From the NCBI GenBank assembly GCA_016716135.1, contig JADJWX010000019.1:85726-149725 (forward strand): a stretch of 64,000 bases of DNA. The letters are read 5' to 3'. The notes beneath the pieces were generated by a model that was given only the letters and a program-made list of their open reading frames with translations, was not told the origin of the DNA and made no database searches. This document shows, in pieces, positions 7,657-16,526 of the stretch (position 1 is the first letter of the stretch; each line of letters opens with the position of its first letter). The translations under genes were made by a program, and so were the position numbers. The stretch is from Lewinellaceae bacterium. GTDB taxonomy: Bacteria; Bacteroidota; Bacteroidia; Chitinophagales; Saprospiraceae.

Positions 7657-8982
7657 ATGAAAAAAATATTGATTGCCCTGTTGATTGTTGTCGTTGCCTG
7701 GAGCGCAACGGCACAGAATCCCGAACCGTTTGATTTCAAAGAATACATCAGTTTGCCGGCCACCCCGGTGAAAAGCCAGGATCGCACCGGCACCTGCTGG
7801 AGTTTTTCCACCACATCGTTTTTGGAGAGCGAGTTGCTGCGCATGGGCAAGGGTGTGCACGATTTGTCCGAGATGTTTACCGTGCGCAACATTTACCGCC
7901 AGAAATGTGAAAACTACGTCCGGCGTTTGGGCAAAGCCCAGTTGGACGAAGGCGGGTTGGCGCACGACAATCTGAATGCCGTGCGACAGTACGGCGTCGT
8001 GCCCGAATCGGTTTACCCGGGCCGGAAAGACCCCTCCAAGCCGTTCAACCACGCCCGGCTGATCGAGACCCTGCAAACGATGTGCGACGAATTTGTCGCC
8101 CAGGCGAAAAAAAGTAAACTCCCGGAAGACTGGCTGAGCCAGATCGACACAGTGCTCGACGCCGAACTGGGGGCCGTGCCGTTGACGTTTACCTACAACG
8201 ATATCCAGTTTACCCCAACGTCTTTTCGCAATTACCTGGGCCTGCGGCCGGACGATTACGTAAATATCACCTCGTTTACCCACCACCCGTTCTGGAGCAG
8301 TTTTGTGCTTGAAGTGCCCGATAATTTTTCCAACGGCCAGTTTTTTAATATGCCCCTGAGCGATCTGATCCGCTGCCTCAACAATTCCCTCCAGCAGGGC
8401 TACACCGTGGAATGGGATGCCGACGTGAGCAATCCCGGTTTTGCGGCCCGCAACAACGGCCTGGCGCTGGTGCCGGAAGCCGACTGGTCGTCCAAGACCA
8501 AAGAACAAATGGCCAACACCTTTACCTACTGGGAGCCCGAGAAAGTGGTGGACCAACAATACCGCCAGCAACTTTTTGACCGCATGGAAACGCAGGACGA
8601 CCACCTGATGCACATCGTCGGCATCGTCAATGAGACGAACGGCGGCATGTACTACCGCGTGAAAAACTCCTGGGGTGAAATTTCGGAACTTCAGGGCTTT
8701 GTTTACGTGTCTGAAGCCTACATGCGCCTGAACACGCTCTCCCTGACCTTGCACAAAAATGCGCTGCCCAAAGATATCAGCCAGCGCATGGGCCTTACCC
8801 CGGGTGATGGCACGCTTGAACATCCTGCAGCCGACCCCGACAACCAACAAGGCGATACCAATGTGGAAGCGCCCCGCTCCCTGAACACCACCAAAACGAA
8901 ACAACCGGCCAGCTCGATGAAGCGAGTGATCCGGCCTGAAACCGCGCCGGCCAAACGCGCCACTTCCAACTCAAAGGATTAA
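7657..8982 (+). CDS. C1 family (bleomycin hydrolase/aminopeptidase C-like) cysteine peptidase, exported
   Basis: A signal peptide (residues 1-20, cleavage after A-T-A-Q) precedes a papain-like domain. The catalytic Cys is C47 in Q-D-R-T-G-T-C-W-S-F, the His is H319 in D-D-H-L-M-H-I-V-G and the Asn is N337 in V-K-N-S-W-G. The large insertions between these residues and the D-H-L-M-H motif resemble the C1B bleomycin hydrolase branch rather than papain itself. Cytoplasmic members act as hexameric aminopeptidases; here the signal peptide points to the periplasm or surface. The last 60 residues are low-complexity (Asp, Thr, Lys, Ser) and not part of the fold. gcvT follows 13 bases later on the same strand. 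Confidence 0.88.
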   Translation: MKKILIALLIVVVAWSATAQNPEPFDFKEYISLPATPVKSQDRTGTCWSFSTTSFLESELLRMGKGVHDLSEMFTVRNIYRQKCENYVRRLGKAQLDEGGLAHDNLNAVRQYGVVPESVYPGRKDPSKPFNHARLIETLQTMCDEFVAQAKKSKLPEDWLSQIDTVLDAELGAVPLTFTYNDIQFTPTSFRNYLGLRPDDYVNITSFTHHPFWSSFVLEVPDNFSNGQFFNMPLSDLIRCLNNSLQQGYTVEWDADVSNPGFAARNNGLALVPEADWSSKTKEQMANTFTYWEPEKVVDQQYRQQLFDRMETQDDHLMHIVGIVNETNGGMYYRVKNSWGEISELQGFVYVSEAYMRLNTLSLTLHKNALPKDISQRMGLTPGDGTLEHPAADPDNQQGDTNVEAPRSLNTTKTKQPASSMKRVIRPETAPAKRATSNSKD

Positions 8983-8995
8983 CCAACCCAATACA

Positions 8996-10120
8996 ATGAA
9001 GTCAACTCCGCTAACAGAACGACACCTGGCGCTGGGCGCCAAAATGGCCGAATTTGCCGGCTACAACATGCCGATTTCCTACACCAGCATCACTGATGAA
9101 CACCAGGCTGTGCGTACCGGTGTCGGAGTGTTCGACGTCAGCCACATGGGCGAGTTTATCGTGAAAGGCCGGGAAGCTACGGCGTTCCTGCAAAGTGCCA
9201 CGAGCAATGACGTTGAAAAACTGGAGCCCGGCCAAATCCAATACTCCTGCCTGCCTAACAAAAAAGGCGGTATCGTGGACGACCTGCTCGTGTACCGCCT
9301 CGACGATACGCCCGAAATGACCGAGCCCGGCGTGCAAACCTACATGCTGGTCGTGAATGCCTCCAACGAAACCAAAGACTGGCGCTGGCTACGCCGCCTG
9401 GCCCGCAGTTTTGATGTGAAAATGCAAAACATCTCGGCCAAAACGGGACTCATCGCCGTGCAGGGGCCCAAGGCTGTGGAGGCTTTGCAAAAACTGACCA
9501 AAATAGACCTCGGCAGCATCAAATACTACAACTTCCAGCGCGGCACTTTTGCCGGCTGCAAAAACGTGATCGTGTCGGCCACCGGCTATACCGGTTCGGG
9601 CGGATTTGAAATTTATGCCCGCAACCGCGACCTGGTTAAAATCTGGGATAAAGTGTTTGCCAACGGCGCCAAATGGAATATCAAACCCGCCGGCCTGGGC
9701 GCGCGCGACACCCTGCGCCTCGAAATGGGCTACTGCTTGTACGGCAACGATATCAATGATAAAACCAGCCCGCTCGAAGCCGGGCTCGGCTGGATCACCA
9801 AACTGAAAAAAACGGCTGATTTCCCGTCCAAAGAGCGCCTGCTCAAACAACGCGCCGATGGCGTCAAGCGCAAACTGGTCGCTTTTGTCGTGCAGGATCG
9901 CCGCGTACCGCGCCACGACTACCCGATCGAAAGCCGCCGGGGCGCCAGCATCGGCGTGGTTACCTCTGGCACCCATTCGCCCACCCTCGACCAACCCATC
10001 GGCATGGGCTACGTCAAATCCAAATATGCTGAAGCCGGCAATAAAATTATGATCGTGGCCGGCAGCAAAAAACTGGAAGCGACCATTGTGAAATTGCCAT
10101 TTGTGGACCCGGGGGTTTGA
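8996..10120 (+). CDS. gcvT: Aminomethyltransferase, glycine cleavage system T protein
   Basis: The 374-residue length and sequence match GcvT: the early G-A-K-M-A-E-F-A-G-Y-N-M-P, the folate-domain V-F-D-V-S-H-M-G-E, G-G-I-V-D-D-L-L-V-Y with the conserved Asp pair at 95-96, then the ARDTLRLEMGY segment and the C-terminal barrel. It transfers the methylene group of the lipoyl-bound aminomethyl intermediate to tetrahydrofolate, releasing ammonia. The other glycine cleavage genes are not in the window, as is common in this phylum. It may be cotranscribed with the peptidase gene 13 bases upstream. Confidence 0.95.
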   Translation: MKSTPLTERHLALGAKMAEFAGYNMPISYTSITDEHQAVRTGVGVFDVSHMGEFIVKGREATAFLQSATSNDVEKLEPGQIQYSCLPNKKGGIVDDLLVYRLDDTPEMTEPGVQTYMLVVNASNETKDWRWLRRLARSFDVKMQNISAKTGLIAVQGPKAVEALQKLTKIDLGSIKYYNFQRGTFAGCKNVIVSATGYTGSGGFEIYARNRDLVKIWDKVFANGAKWNIKPAGLGARDTLRLEMGYCLYGNDINDKTSPLEAGLGWITKLKKTADFPSKERLLKQRADGVKRKLVAFVVQDRRVPRHDYPIESRRGASIGVVTSGTHSPTLDQPIGMGYVKSKYAEAGNKIMIVAGSKKLEATIVKLPFVDPGV

Positions 10121-10121
10121 T

Positions 10122-10296
10122 TGCGGAATGCGGAATGCGGATTGCGGATTACGGATTGCGGAGTGGTTCACCACTGCGTTGAATATAAAATTGGGGGCCT
10201 GCTCGAATACTTTGAGCAAGCCCCCAATTTATTTACCCCGGGAAGGTGAACTAATCCGCACTCCGCAATCCGCATTCCGCACTCGAAACTCCGCAA
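10122..10296. repeat. ATTGCGG-rich inverted repeat enclosing a hairpin
   Basis: The space between gcvT and the M23 gene is one nested inverted repeat. The left arm contains tandem 7-base units TGCGGAA/TGCGGAT and ends in GGTTCACC; the right arm has GGTGAAC and then the reverse complement of the same units. In the middle lies the terminator hairpin at 10189-10233. The element fills the whole intergenic space and abuts the stop codon of the M23 gene. Confidence 0.65.
10189..10233. terminator. Bidirectional terminator hairpin between convergent genes
   Basis: AATTGGGGGC-C-TGCTC and GAGCA-A-GCCCCCAATT form a 16-bp stem with one mismatch and a 9-base loop, flanked by T-rich tracts on both strands. 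It lies between the convergent gcvT and M23 genes and can serve both. Confidence 0.7.
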
Positions 10297-11259
10297 TCAA
10301 TTAAAGTTGATATAATCGCTCGGGTTGACGGCCCGGCCTTTGTGCCAGAGTTCGAAGTGGAGGTGCGGGCCGGAGGTGTTTTCGCCGGAGTTGCCGATAA
10401 TGGCGATCGCCTCCCCGGCTTTTACGGCGCTTCCGGCTTTTTTTAGCAGCACGGAGTTGTGTTTGTACATGGTGATCACATCGTTAGGATGTTGAATAGC
10501 GATGCTGTAGCCGGTTTCCACGGTATATCCTGCCGAGATAACCACCCCGTCGGCGGCAGCTTTGACGGCCGTATTTTTTGGAGCGGCAACATCAAGGCCG
10601 TAATGGTTTTTATGCAGGTCGAACGGGCTCATCACCTCCCCGGACACAGGCGGCATAAACACGTGTTGTTCCAGGGGCTTTTCCCGGGCAATTATTGGGT
10701 TGAGCACATTGGCGGCCGACTCTCCGCCGCCGGAAAATGTGCCGTCGGCAACAGCCACCCGAAGCGCTTCATCTTCATCGATGCGGTCGACTTTTTTCGG
10801 ACTGTTGTTGCTTTCTTTGGCATCGGCCGATGCCGGCTGGCTGTTTTTCTTGACGGCTTCTTCCGTCAGGTCGGCCATATCGCCGACCAGAATTTTCCGG
10901 AAATTTTCGTTGTATGCGCGGTGCGCCTTGATTTCTTCTTCCAACCCGGCCACCTTGCTGGTCAGCTCGGCGATTTCCGTATCGCGCTGAAAGTTGCCAT
11001 AGCCCGGAATATAACGTTTCAAAGGCGTATAAACGATAAGCGCCGTAATCAGAATTGCGGTGCCGACCACCAGCGAGCTGAGGAAAATATAAACCCGCAA
11101 GGGGGTAAGTTTGAGCGAGGAAACCTCCTCGAAGGTTTCGTCGTTCATGATAACCAGGCGGTACTGGTCGCGCATTTTTTCCAAAAGCCCCCGGCTGTCA
11201 TCTTTTTGGGAGCGGACCAAATCGCGGATTTTTTGAATAATACCAAAGTACTTTTGCAT
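10297..11259 (-). CDS. M23 family metallopeptidase, membrane anchored
   Basis: The 320-residue protein has a cytoplasmic N-terminus of about 50 residues, one transmembrane helix at about 53-77, a coiled-coil stretch at 88-118, a polar linker and a C-terminal LytM/M23 domain. Zinc ligands are visible in N-H-Y-G-L-D and H-L-H-F-E-L-W. The layout (cytoplasmic tail, TM, coiled coil, LytM) is that of envelope peptidoglycan endopeptidases or their catalytically competent cell-division relatives. It is transcribed divergently from the SprE/PorW-like gene. The substrate (cross-linked peptidoglycan) is inferred from family knowledge. Confidence 0.9.
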   Translation of the reverse strand: MQKYFGIIQKIRDLVRSQKDDSRGLLEKMRDQYRLVIMNDETFEEVSSLKLTPLRVYIFLSSLVVGTAILITALIVYTPLKRYIPGYGNFQRDTEIAELTSKVAGLEEEIKAHRAYNENFRKILVGDMADLTEEAVKKNSQPASADAKESNNSPKKVDRIDEDEALRVAVADGTFSGGGESAANVLNPIIAREKPLEQHVFMPPVSGEVMSPFDLHKNHYGLDVAAPKNTAVKAAADGVVISAGYTVETGYSIAIQHPNDVITMYKHNSVLLKKAGSAVKAGEAIAIIGNSGENTSGPHLHFELWHKGRAVNPSDYINFN

Positions 11260-11429
11260 GCCTGTGCTTTTTTTTCGCGTTGCGCCGCAAAGTTCGGGTA
11301 ATTTATGCTACCCCCACGGAAAATATCCCGGCGACTGTCCGTAATTTTTGTTAAATTAAAGGTTGCAGACAACCGTTTTTATAAAAATAGCGCCATCCGT
11401 ACCTATGGCCGCATTGCGACCATTCCGTT

Positions 11430-11437
11430 TAATTTTG
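11430..11437 (+). promoter_or_regulatory. Candidate -7 element (TAATTTTG)
   Basis: TAATTTTG fits TAnnTTTG and lies 8 bases before the ATG at 11446. It favours that start over the longer open frame to 11305. No good -33 element was found. Confidence 0.35.
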
Positions 11438-11445
11438 TTGGAAAT

Positions 11446-14244
11446 ATGAAGAACATCCGGATACTAGTTATGAGTCTGGCAGCGCTGCTTCTGACAGCAG
11501 GCTGCGTAACCACGAAAAAGAAAGGCGCCGAAGTCGGCTGGTTCAAAAAAGGCTATCACAACCTGACGTCCAAGTACAATTACTGGTTCAATGCCAATGA
11601 ACTCCTGAACCTCACGATCGATGGCCTGGCAGCGCAGCATACCGACAACTACAACCAGATACTCGACCTGTACCCCTACGCTGCGGTCGATCCGCAACCC
11701 AGCCTTGGCGACCTCGATAACGTGATCAAAAAATCATCCATGGCTATCGGTCTGCACCGGGTCAGCGATTTTTCCGACGATTGTTACACCATGATCGGCC
11801 AGGCGCAGTACCTCAAGCGCGACTATGAAACCGCCGAGTCAACGTTCCAGTATATCCGGGAAGAGTACAACCCCAACAACAAAACCAAAAGCCAGCTGAA
11901 AAAAAGCAGCAAGAAGAAAAAGTCGGTAAAAAAGAAAAAGAAGGTAAAACGCAAGAAGAAAAAACCTTCCCGCAAAAAGAAAAAGAAGAAGTCTAAAAAA
12001 TCGAAAGCAGATAAAAAAGCGGATGACAAAAAGGCGGCCGAAGAACCGATCATCCAGCAGCCCAATCCTTACGACTACAGCCTCAAGCGCGACGCTGCCT
12101 ACCCCCTGGCTATGGTTTGGTACGGCCGCACATTGATCGAACGCGAGAAATACGACGAGGCCGACTTTCTGTTCCGCGACCTGGCGCAGGACCCCTTTTT
12201 TCCCGCCGATCAGCGGCAGGAACTCGCCATGGCCATGGCCTACCTCTGGCTCAAACAAAAACAATACGACAAGGCAATCCCGCCCCTCGAACAAGCTATT
12301 GCCTACACCAGCAAGCGCAAAGAACGCGCCCGCCTGGCCTATATCCTGTCGCAGCTGTACGAGCGCGCCGGGCAATACGACAAAGCCTACGCCGCACTCG
12401 AAACAGCCCTGAGCAGCAGCCCCGGCTATGAGATGGAATTTAACGCCCGCCTGCGGCAAATCCAGACCGGCTGGGCACATGGCAAAATCAATAGCGGCGA
12501 GGCAAACAAATCGCTCGAACGTATGGCGAAAGACGGGAAAAACCTGGAATACCGCGATCAGATCTACTTCGTCATGGCCGATATCGCCATCAAAGACGGC
12601 TTGAAAACAGATGCCATCGCGCTGCTGCACAAATCGCTGAACCATAGTGTCGGGAATTCCAACCAGCGCGGTGAATCCTACCTGCGGCTCGCCGACCTGT
12701 ATTTTGAACAGGAAAATTTTGTGGCGGCAAAAAGCTACTACGACAGTACCCTTACGGTATTGCCCGCTGCCGATAGCCGCTACCCGACCGTGCAAAGCTA
12801 TGCCAACAACCTGACGGATATCGCCCGGCTGATCACCACCATCGCTGACAATGACAGTATTGTCGCTGTGTACAACATGAGCGACGAGGCCCGCAAGGAA
12901 CTGGCGAAAAAGATCAAAAAACAACGGGAAGCGGAGGCCGCCCAGGCTGCCGCTCAAAAAGCAGACTCCCCGGCAGCTGCCAACACCCGCTCCCTGCCGA
13001 TCCCTACGGCAGGCATGCGCCCATCGTCGTTCTATTTTTATAACGCAGCCTTTTTGAAAAAAGGTAAAAAAGATTTCTCCAGAACCTGGGGGAACCGACC
13101 GCTGGAAGACAACTGGCGGCGTAAAAACCGCCCCACCACCAGTTTGCCCGGCGTTGCCGCCGCCGAAGACAGCCTGCAAACGGATGTTATTTCGGAATCC
13201 GAACTGACCGATATTTTCCAGGGCCTGCCCCGCAGCGAGGCCGAACTGGCCGTGTTGCACCTGTCGACTTATGAGGCCATGTACAACCTGGGTGTCTTGT
13301 TCCGCGACCGCCTGCAAAACAACCAGCGCTGCACCGGTACACTCGAAGAAATGCAGGCACGGTACCCGGACACAGTCAAGTATGAAAAGGAAACCTGGTA
13401 TTATTGCTACCTGGCCTTCAACGACCTGGGTAATGCCACGCGCGCCAAGTACTACCTCGACAAGCTGGTGGGTAAATACCCGACCAGTTCGTTTGCCCGG
13501 GCGCTTACCGATCCGGATTTCCTGAACGCCAGCCTGGAACGCGAGCGCGAACTCAACCAGTTCTACGAGCAAACCTATTCGTACTTCAAAAACGGCGATT
13601 ACAAATCCGCTTACGACCGCTGCATGGAGGCGCCCCAAAAATACGGGAGCACCAATCCGCTCATGGCCAAGTTTGCCCTGCTCAGTGCACTGTGCACCGG
13701 CAACCTGAAGGGCAATGAAGCCTATTGCGAAGCGCTCAAAGAAGTGATTGCCCGGCACCCGGAAACCAGCGAATCCACCCGTGCCAAAGAGATCGCCCGG
13801 CTCCTGTCGTGCGAGGGTTTCGAAGTGCCGGCCAGCAATACCGCAGCCAACGTTAACCTCGACAACAGTTTTACCCTTGAGGATGACAAACTGCACTATT
13901 TCCTGGTGGCCCTTACCGGCGATGTGCGCCTCGACGATGTCAAAATTGCGGTGTCCGACTACAACCGCCAGTTCCACCAGCTGGAGCGGCTGCGTATTTC
14001 CAACATTTTTCTCGGTACCGACACCAACACCCCCATTCTGGTGATCCGCAAATTTGACACCCGGGAACAGGCCATGCGCTACTACGACGAGGTTAAATCC
14101 TTAAAGGAATTTTTGGGCGAAACAAGCAAGATCACGTACAACAAGGAGTTTTTTGCCATCACGCAGGAAAACTACCGCCGTATTCTGCGCAACAAAACCC
14201 TTGACGGCTACCGCGAGTTTTTCCAGGATAACTACCTGAAATAA
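11446..14244 (+). CDS. SprE/PorW-like type IX secretion lipoprotein with TPRs
   Basis: The start at 11446 gives 932 residues with a lipoprotein signal (L-L-L-T-A-G-C, Cys at about 20). The N-terminal part (S-K-Y-N-Y-W-F-N-A-N-E-L-L, a Y-N-Q-I-L-D-L-Y-P segment and a following helix-rich region) matches the SprE/PorW family needed for T9SS function and gliding. TPR-like helix pairs occupy most of residues 100-150 and 205-740. An extreme lysine-rich segment (about residues 145-197, bases 11878-12036) separates the first TPR-like pair from the rest. A C-terminal domain repeats the Y-F-L-V-A-L and I-L-V-I-R-K-F pattern. Two T9SS substrates are encoded downstream in the window, which fits the assignment. 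Confidence 0.8.
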   Translation: MKNIRILVMSLAALLLTAGCVTTKKKGAEVGWFKKGYHNLTSKYNYWFNANELLNLTIDGLAAQHTDNYNQILDLYPYAAVDPQPSLGDLDNVIKKSSMAIGLHRVSDFSDDCYTMIGQAQYLKRDYETAESTFQYIREEYNPNNKTKSQLKKSSKKKKSVKKKKKVKRKKKKPSRKKKKKKSKKSKADKKADDKKAAEEPIIQQPNPYDYSLKRDAAYPLAMVWYGRTLIEREKYDEADFLFRDLAQDPFFPADQRQELAMAMAYLWLKQKQYDKAIPPLEQAIAYTSKRKERARLAYILSQLYERAGQYDKAYAALETALSSSPGYEMEFNARLRQIQTGWAHGKINSGEANKSLERMAKDGKNLEYRDQIYFVMADIAIKDGLKTDAIALLHKSLNHSVGNSNQRGESYLRLADLYFEQENFVAAKSYYDSTLTVLPAADSRYPTVQSYANNLTDIARLITTIADNDSIVAVYNMSDEARKELAKKIKKQREAEAAQAAAQKADSPAAANTRSLPIPTAGMRPSSFYFYNAAFLKKGKKDFSRTWGNRPLEDNWRRKNRPTTSLPGVAAAEDSLQTDVISESELTDIFQGLPRSEAELAVLHLSTYEAMYNLGVLFRDRLQNNQRCTGTLEEMQARYPDTVKYEKETWYYCYLAFNDLGNATRAKYYLDKLVGKYPTSSFARALTDPDFLNASLERERELNQFYEQTYSYFKNGDYKSAYDRCMEAPQKYGSTNPLMAKFALLSALCTGNLKGNEAYCEALKEVIARHPETSESTRAKEIARLLSCEGFEVPASNTAANVNLDNSFTLEDDKLHYFLVALTGDVRLDDVKIAVSDYNRQFHQLERLRISNIFLGTDTNTPILVIRKFDTREQAMRYYDEVKSLKEFLGETSKITYNKEFFAITQENYRRILRNKTLDGYREFFQDNYLK

Positions 14245-14265
14245 CCGGGTGCATATTTGATAAAA

Positions 14266-14889
14266 TCAAGCAGCCATCTGTTTGCGCATCAGCGGTTTTA
14301 CCCAGAAAAAATGCGCCAGGGCCAAATTGGGCACCCAGCACAACCAGGCCACCAGCCGGTAACCGGTGACGAAATCGTTGAACACAGCCGTCAGCAGCGG
14401 CAACCAAAGCCGCAAGGTGACGGCTGCAAAACAAGCGGCATAACTGTAAATCATCATGATCTGGTGCCGGCGACGGTTTTTTTGCCGAATGGCGCGGTAG
14501 GCTTGCAGGGTGGTGTAAAACCAGATGCAACCCAGGCTGACGAACCCGCTTGCTGCGACAATTCCGCCTGTGGCGAAAAAGCCGATGCCTACGGCTGCCA
14601 GGGCGCTCAGCAATACAGCGACGACGTATAGTTTTCCGATTCTGCGGTGCACCGAAAGGTAGCGGTTGCGCAATCTGGCGCTAAACTGTGTCCAGCCCAC
14701 CAACAGAGCCAGCCCGCCAAACACGATATGGGTGTAAAAACCGGCGTTCCACCAGGCCGCCGCCAGCAGCGCATCGGATTTGGAGGAGAGCAGGCCGAAG
14801 TTGCGGTCTACCAGGAAATAAACGATCGGATAAAGCCCGATTCCTACAGCCAGCACGGCAAAAAAAGCCCAACGTATTTGTTTCAGCAT
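14266..14889 (-). CDS. DUF2306-family integral membrane protein
   Basis: From the ATG at 14889 the product is 207 residues with about seven hydrophobic helices. The pattern H-I-V-F-G-G-L-A-L-L-V-G-W-T-Q-F, then V-H-R-R-I-G-K-L-Y-V and the C-terminal H-Q-I-M-M-I-Y-S-Y-A is that of DUF2306 proteins, whose conserved His and Arg residues suggest haem or proton handling; the function is not established. The ATG overlaps a plus-strand open frame, but the next real gene starts at 15008, so the two are divergent with 118 bases between. Confidence 0.8.
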   Translation of the reverse strand: MLKQIRWAFFAVLAVGIGLYPIVYFLVDRNFGLLSSKSDALLAAAWWNAGFYTHIVFGGLALLVGWTQFSARLRNRYLSVHRRIGKLYVVAVLLSALAAVGIGFFATGGIVAASGFVSLGCIWFYTTLQAYRAIRQKNRRRHQIMMIYSYAACFAAVTLRLWLPLLTAVFNDFVTGYRLVAWLCWVPNLALAHFFWVKPLMRKQMAA

Positions 14890-15007
14890 GATTCGGCGGT
14901 TGAGTAGCAACAGCTCGAAAGATACTATCTTCGTCGTGCGCTATGCGCCGGCGTTGCCCAAATTTTCACTCCGGAAAACAAGCAATCGTTCACAAAACAA
15001 AACCACC

Positions 15008-16375
15008 ATGCGCCAACTCCTGCTCCTGCTCCTGCTTCCCTTTTCGGCCGTTTCGCAGCCGCAGTCGTTCCAACTCGGCCCCGGCTGTGCCTACGACGGC
15101 GAACAAAACGGCAAAGATGTGTACCTGTTCGACGCCTCGGATGAAGCCAACCGCATTGTTGCCGAACTGGTGGATGCCCTGGGCCTGCAACAAAATTTTG
15201 TGGTCAAATCCTCCAGTGTGCAAAATGCGCTGGCTACAACGGAGAACGGCCAGCGCTACATTCTGTATTCCACAGGTTTTTTGGAAAAATTTAAAGCCGA
15301 CGCGCAAACCCGCTGGGCGGCCTATTCCGTGCTGGCCCACGAGATCGGGCACCACCTGAACGGCCACAATTTTTTGGAAAACGATTCCCGCAAGCGCAAA
15401 CTGCTCGAGCTCGAGGCCGACCAGTTTTCCGGAAGTGTGCTGCGCATGCTCGGCGCTACCCTGCCGGAAGCCCAGGCCGGTGTTGAAACCATTCAACTCG
15501 AAGGGGAAAGCAGCAGCCACCCCGCTAAAATCGCCCGCCGTGAAGCCGTGGCGAACGGCTGGAAATCGCGCGACGAGTGGTTGCGCGAACGGGGTATGAC
15601 CACCGAGCCCGTGGTCAAACAAAATGAACCGCCTGCCTCCAACCCCACCACTCAACCCAACCACCAAATGACCAGCCCGGTGACCGCCTTCGACCTCGAA
15701 CGCTGCAAGGATTGCCCGCCCATGGTGTTCGTGCAGGGAGGTTCATTTACCATGGGCTGCACGGAGGAACAGGGGACTGACTGCGCAGATTCTGAAAAGC
15801 CAACGCATCAGGTTACTATGCCGGATTTTTATATCGGCAAATACGAGGTCACGCAAGCGGAATGGGAGGCGATGATGGGGAATAATCCATCCGGTTTTAA
15901 AAATTGTCCGCGCTGCCCGGTGGAGTCGGTGTCCTGGGATGATGTCCAGGTTTTTATCAAAAAATTGAATGAAAAGACGGGCATGCACTTTCGCCTGCCG
16001 AGTGAAGCGGAATGGGAATATGCGGCGCGGGGCGGCGGGAAATCCAAAAAATTCAAATATGCCGGGGACAGCAAAAATTTGGGCTTGGTAGCCTGGTGGA
16101 CAGGCAATTCCGGCCGAAAAACGCATCCGGTCGGCGAGCGAAAAGCCAATGAACTTGGGCTGTTCGACATGAGTGGGAATGTTTGGGAATGGTGTGTGGA
16201 TATTGGCCCATATAAATACGACGGCGAAGACAACTTCAATAAAGTATTGCGTGCGATCCGTGGTGGTAGCTGGGATTTCGATCCTTGGCTTTGCCGTGTG
16301 ACTTCTCGAAATTGGTCCAAACCGGAAGATCGTGACAAAACGATTGGGTTTCGGTTGGCGCTGTCTGCGCAATAA
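15008..16375 (+). CDS. Fusion of an M48-like zinc peptidase domain and an FGE/SUMF domain, secreted
   Basis: The ATG at 15008 is followed by a signal peptide (hydrophobic Leu run, cleavage after A-V-S-Q), giving 455 residues. Residues 30-190 hold an M48-like domain with H-E-I-G-H at 111-115, a further His-rich turn L-N-G-H, and L-E-A-D-Q with the probable third zinc ligand Glu. After a Pro/Thr/Gln linker, residues about 230-455 are a formylglycine-generating-enzyme-like domain: G-G-S-F-T-M-G, Y-E-V-T-Q-A-E-W, F-R-L-P-S-E-A-E-W-E-Y-A-A-R-G, G-N-V-W-E-W and I-R-G-G-S-W. The first Cys of the catalytic pair of true FGE is absent, so sulfatase activation is unlikely; a binding or other oxidase role is possible. 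Confidence 0.85.
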   Translation: MRQLLLLLLLPFSAVSQPQSFQLGPGCAYDGEQNGKDVYLFDASDEANRIVAELVDALGLQQNFVVKSSSVQNALATTENGQRYILYSTGFLEKFKADAQTRWAAYSVLAHEIGHHLNGHNFLENDSRKRKLLELEADQFSGSVLRMLGATLPEAQAGVETIQLEGESSSHPAKIARREAVANGWKSRDEWLRERGMTTEPVVKQNEPPASNPTTQPNHQMTSPVTAFDLERCKDCPPMVFVQGGSFTMGCTEEQGTDCADSEKPTHQVTMPDFYIGKYEVTQAEWEAMMGNNPSGFKNCPRCPVESVSWDDVQVFIKKLNEKTGMHFRLPSEAEWEYAARGGGKSKKFKYAGDSKNLGLVAWWTGNSGRKTHPVGERKANELGLFDMSGNVWEWCVDIGPYKYDGEDNFNKVLRAIRGGSWDFDPWLCRVTSRNWSKPEDRDKTIGFRLALSAQ

Positions 16376-16424
16376 TTCGGGTCCAAATTTTCACCACGTA
16401 GGCACGGAGCCCACGGAGGTATCT

Positions 16425-16459
16425 TACTCGTCCTACGACTTCAAGTCGTAGGACGAGTA
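16425..16459. repeat. 35-bp palindrome (TACTCGTCCTACGACTT family), copy 1
   Basis: Two exact 17-base arms, starting TACTCGTCCTACGACTT, flank a single C. Outside them a second, imperfect inverted repeat (CACCACG...AGGCACG, about 16393-16483) extends the element to roughly 90 bp. The same palindrome occurs at 59208-59582, split there by an inserted element. It lies between the convergent fusion gene and adhesin gene. Confidence 0.75.
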
Positions 16460-16526
16460 CTTTCGTGCCTCCGTGGTGCATGAAATAATCAACGAAGGGC
16501 TGTTTCAAAAAATGCTTTGCACCTAC

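Noticed and set aside
7480..8904. 474-residue minus-strand frame within the C1 peptidase
   Set aside because: The plus frame carries the catalytic Cys, His and Asn.
11839..13977. 712-residue minus-strand frame within the SprE/PorW-like gene
   Set aside because: Codon-bias shadow; the plus frame has the lipoprotein signal and TPRs.
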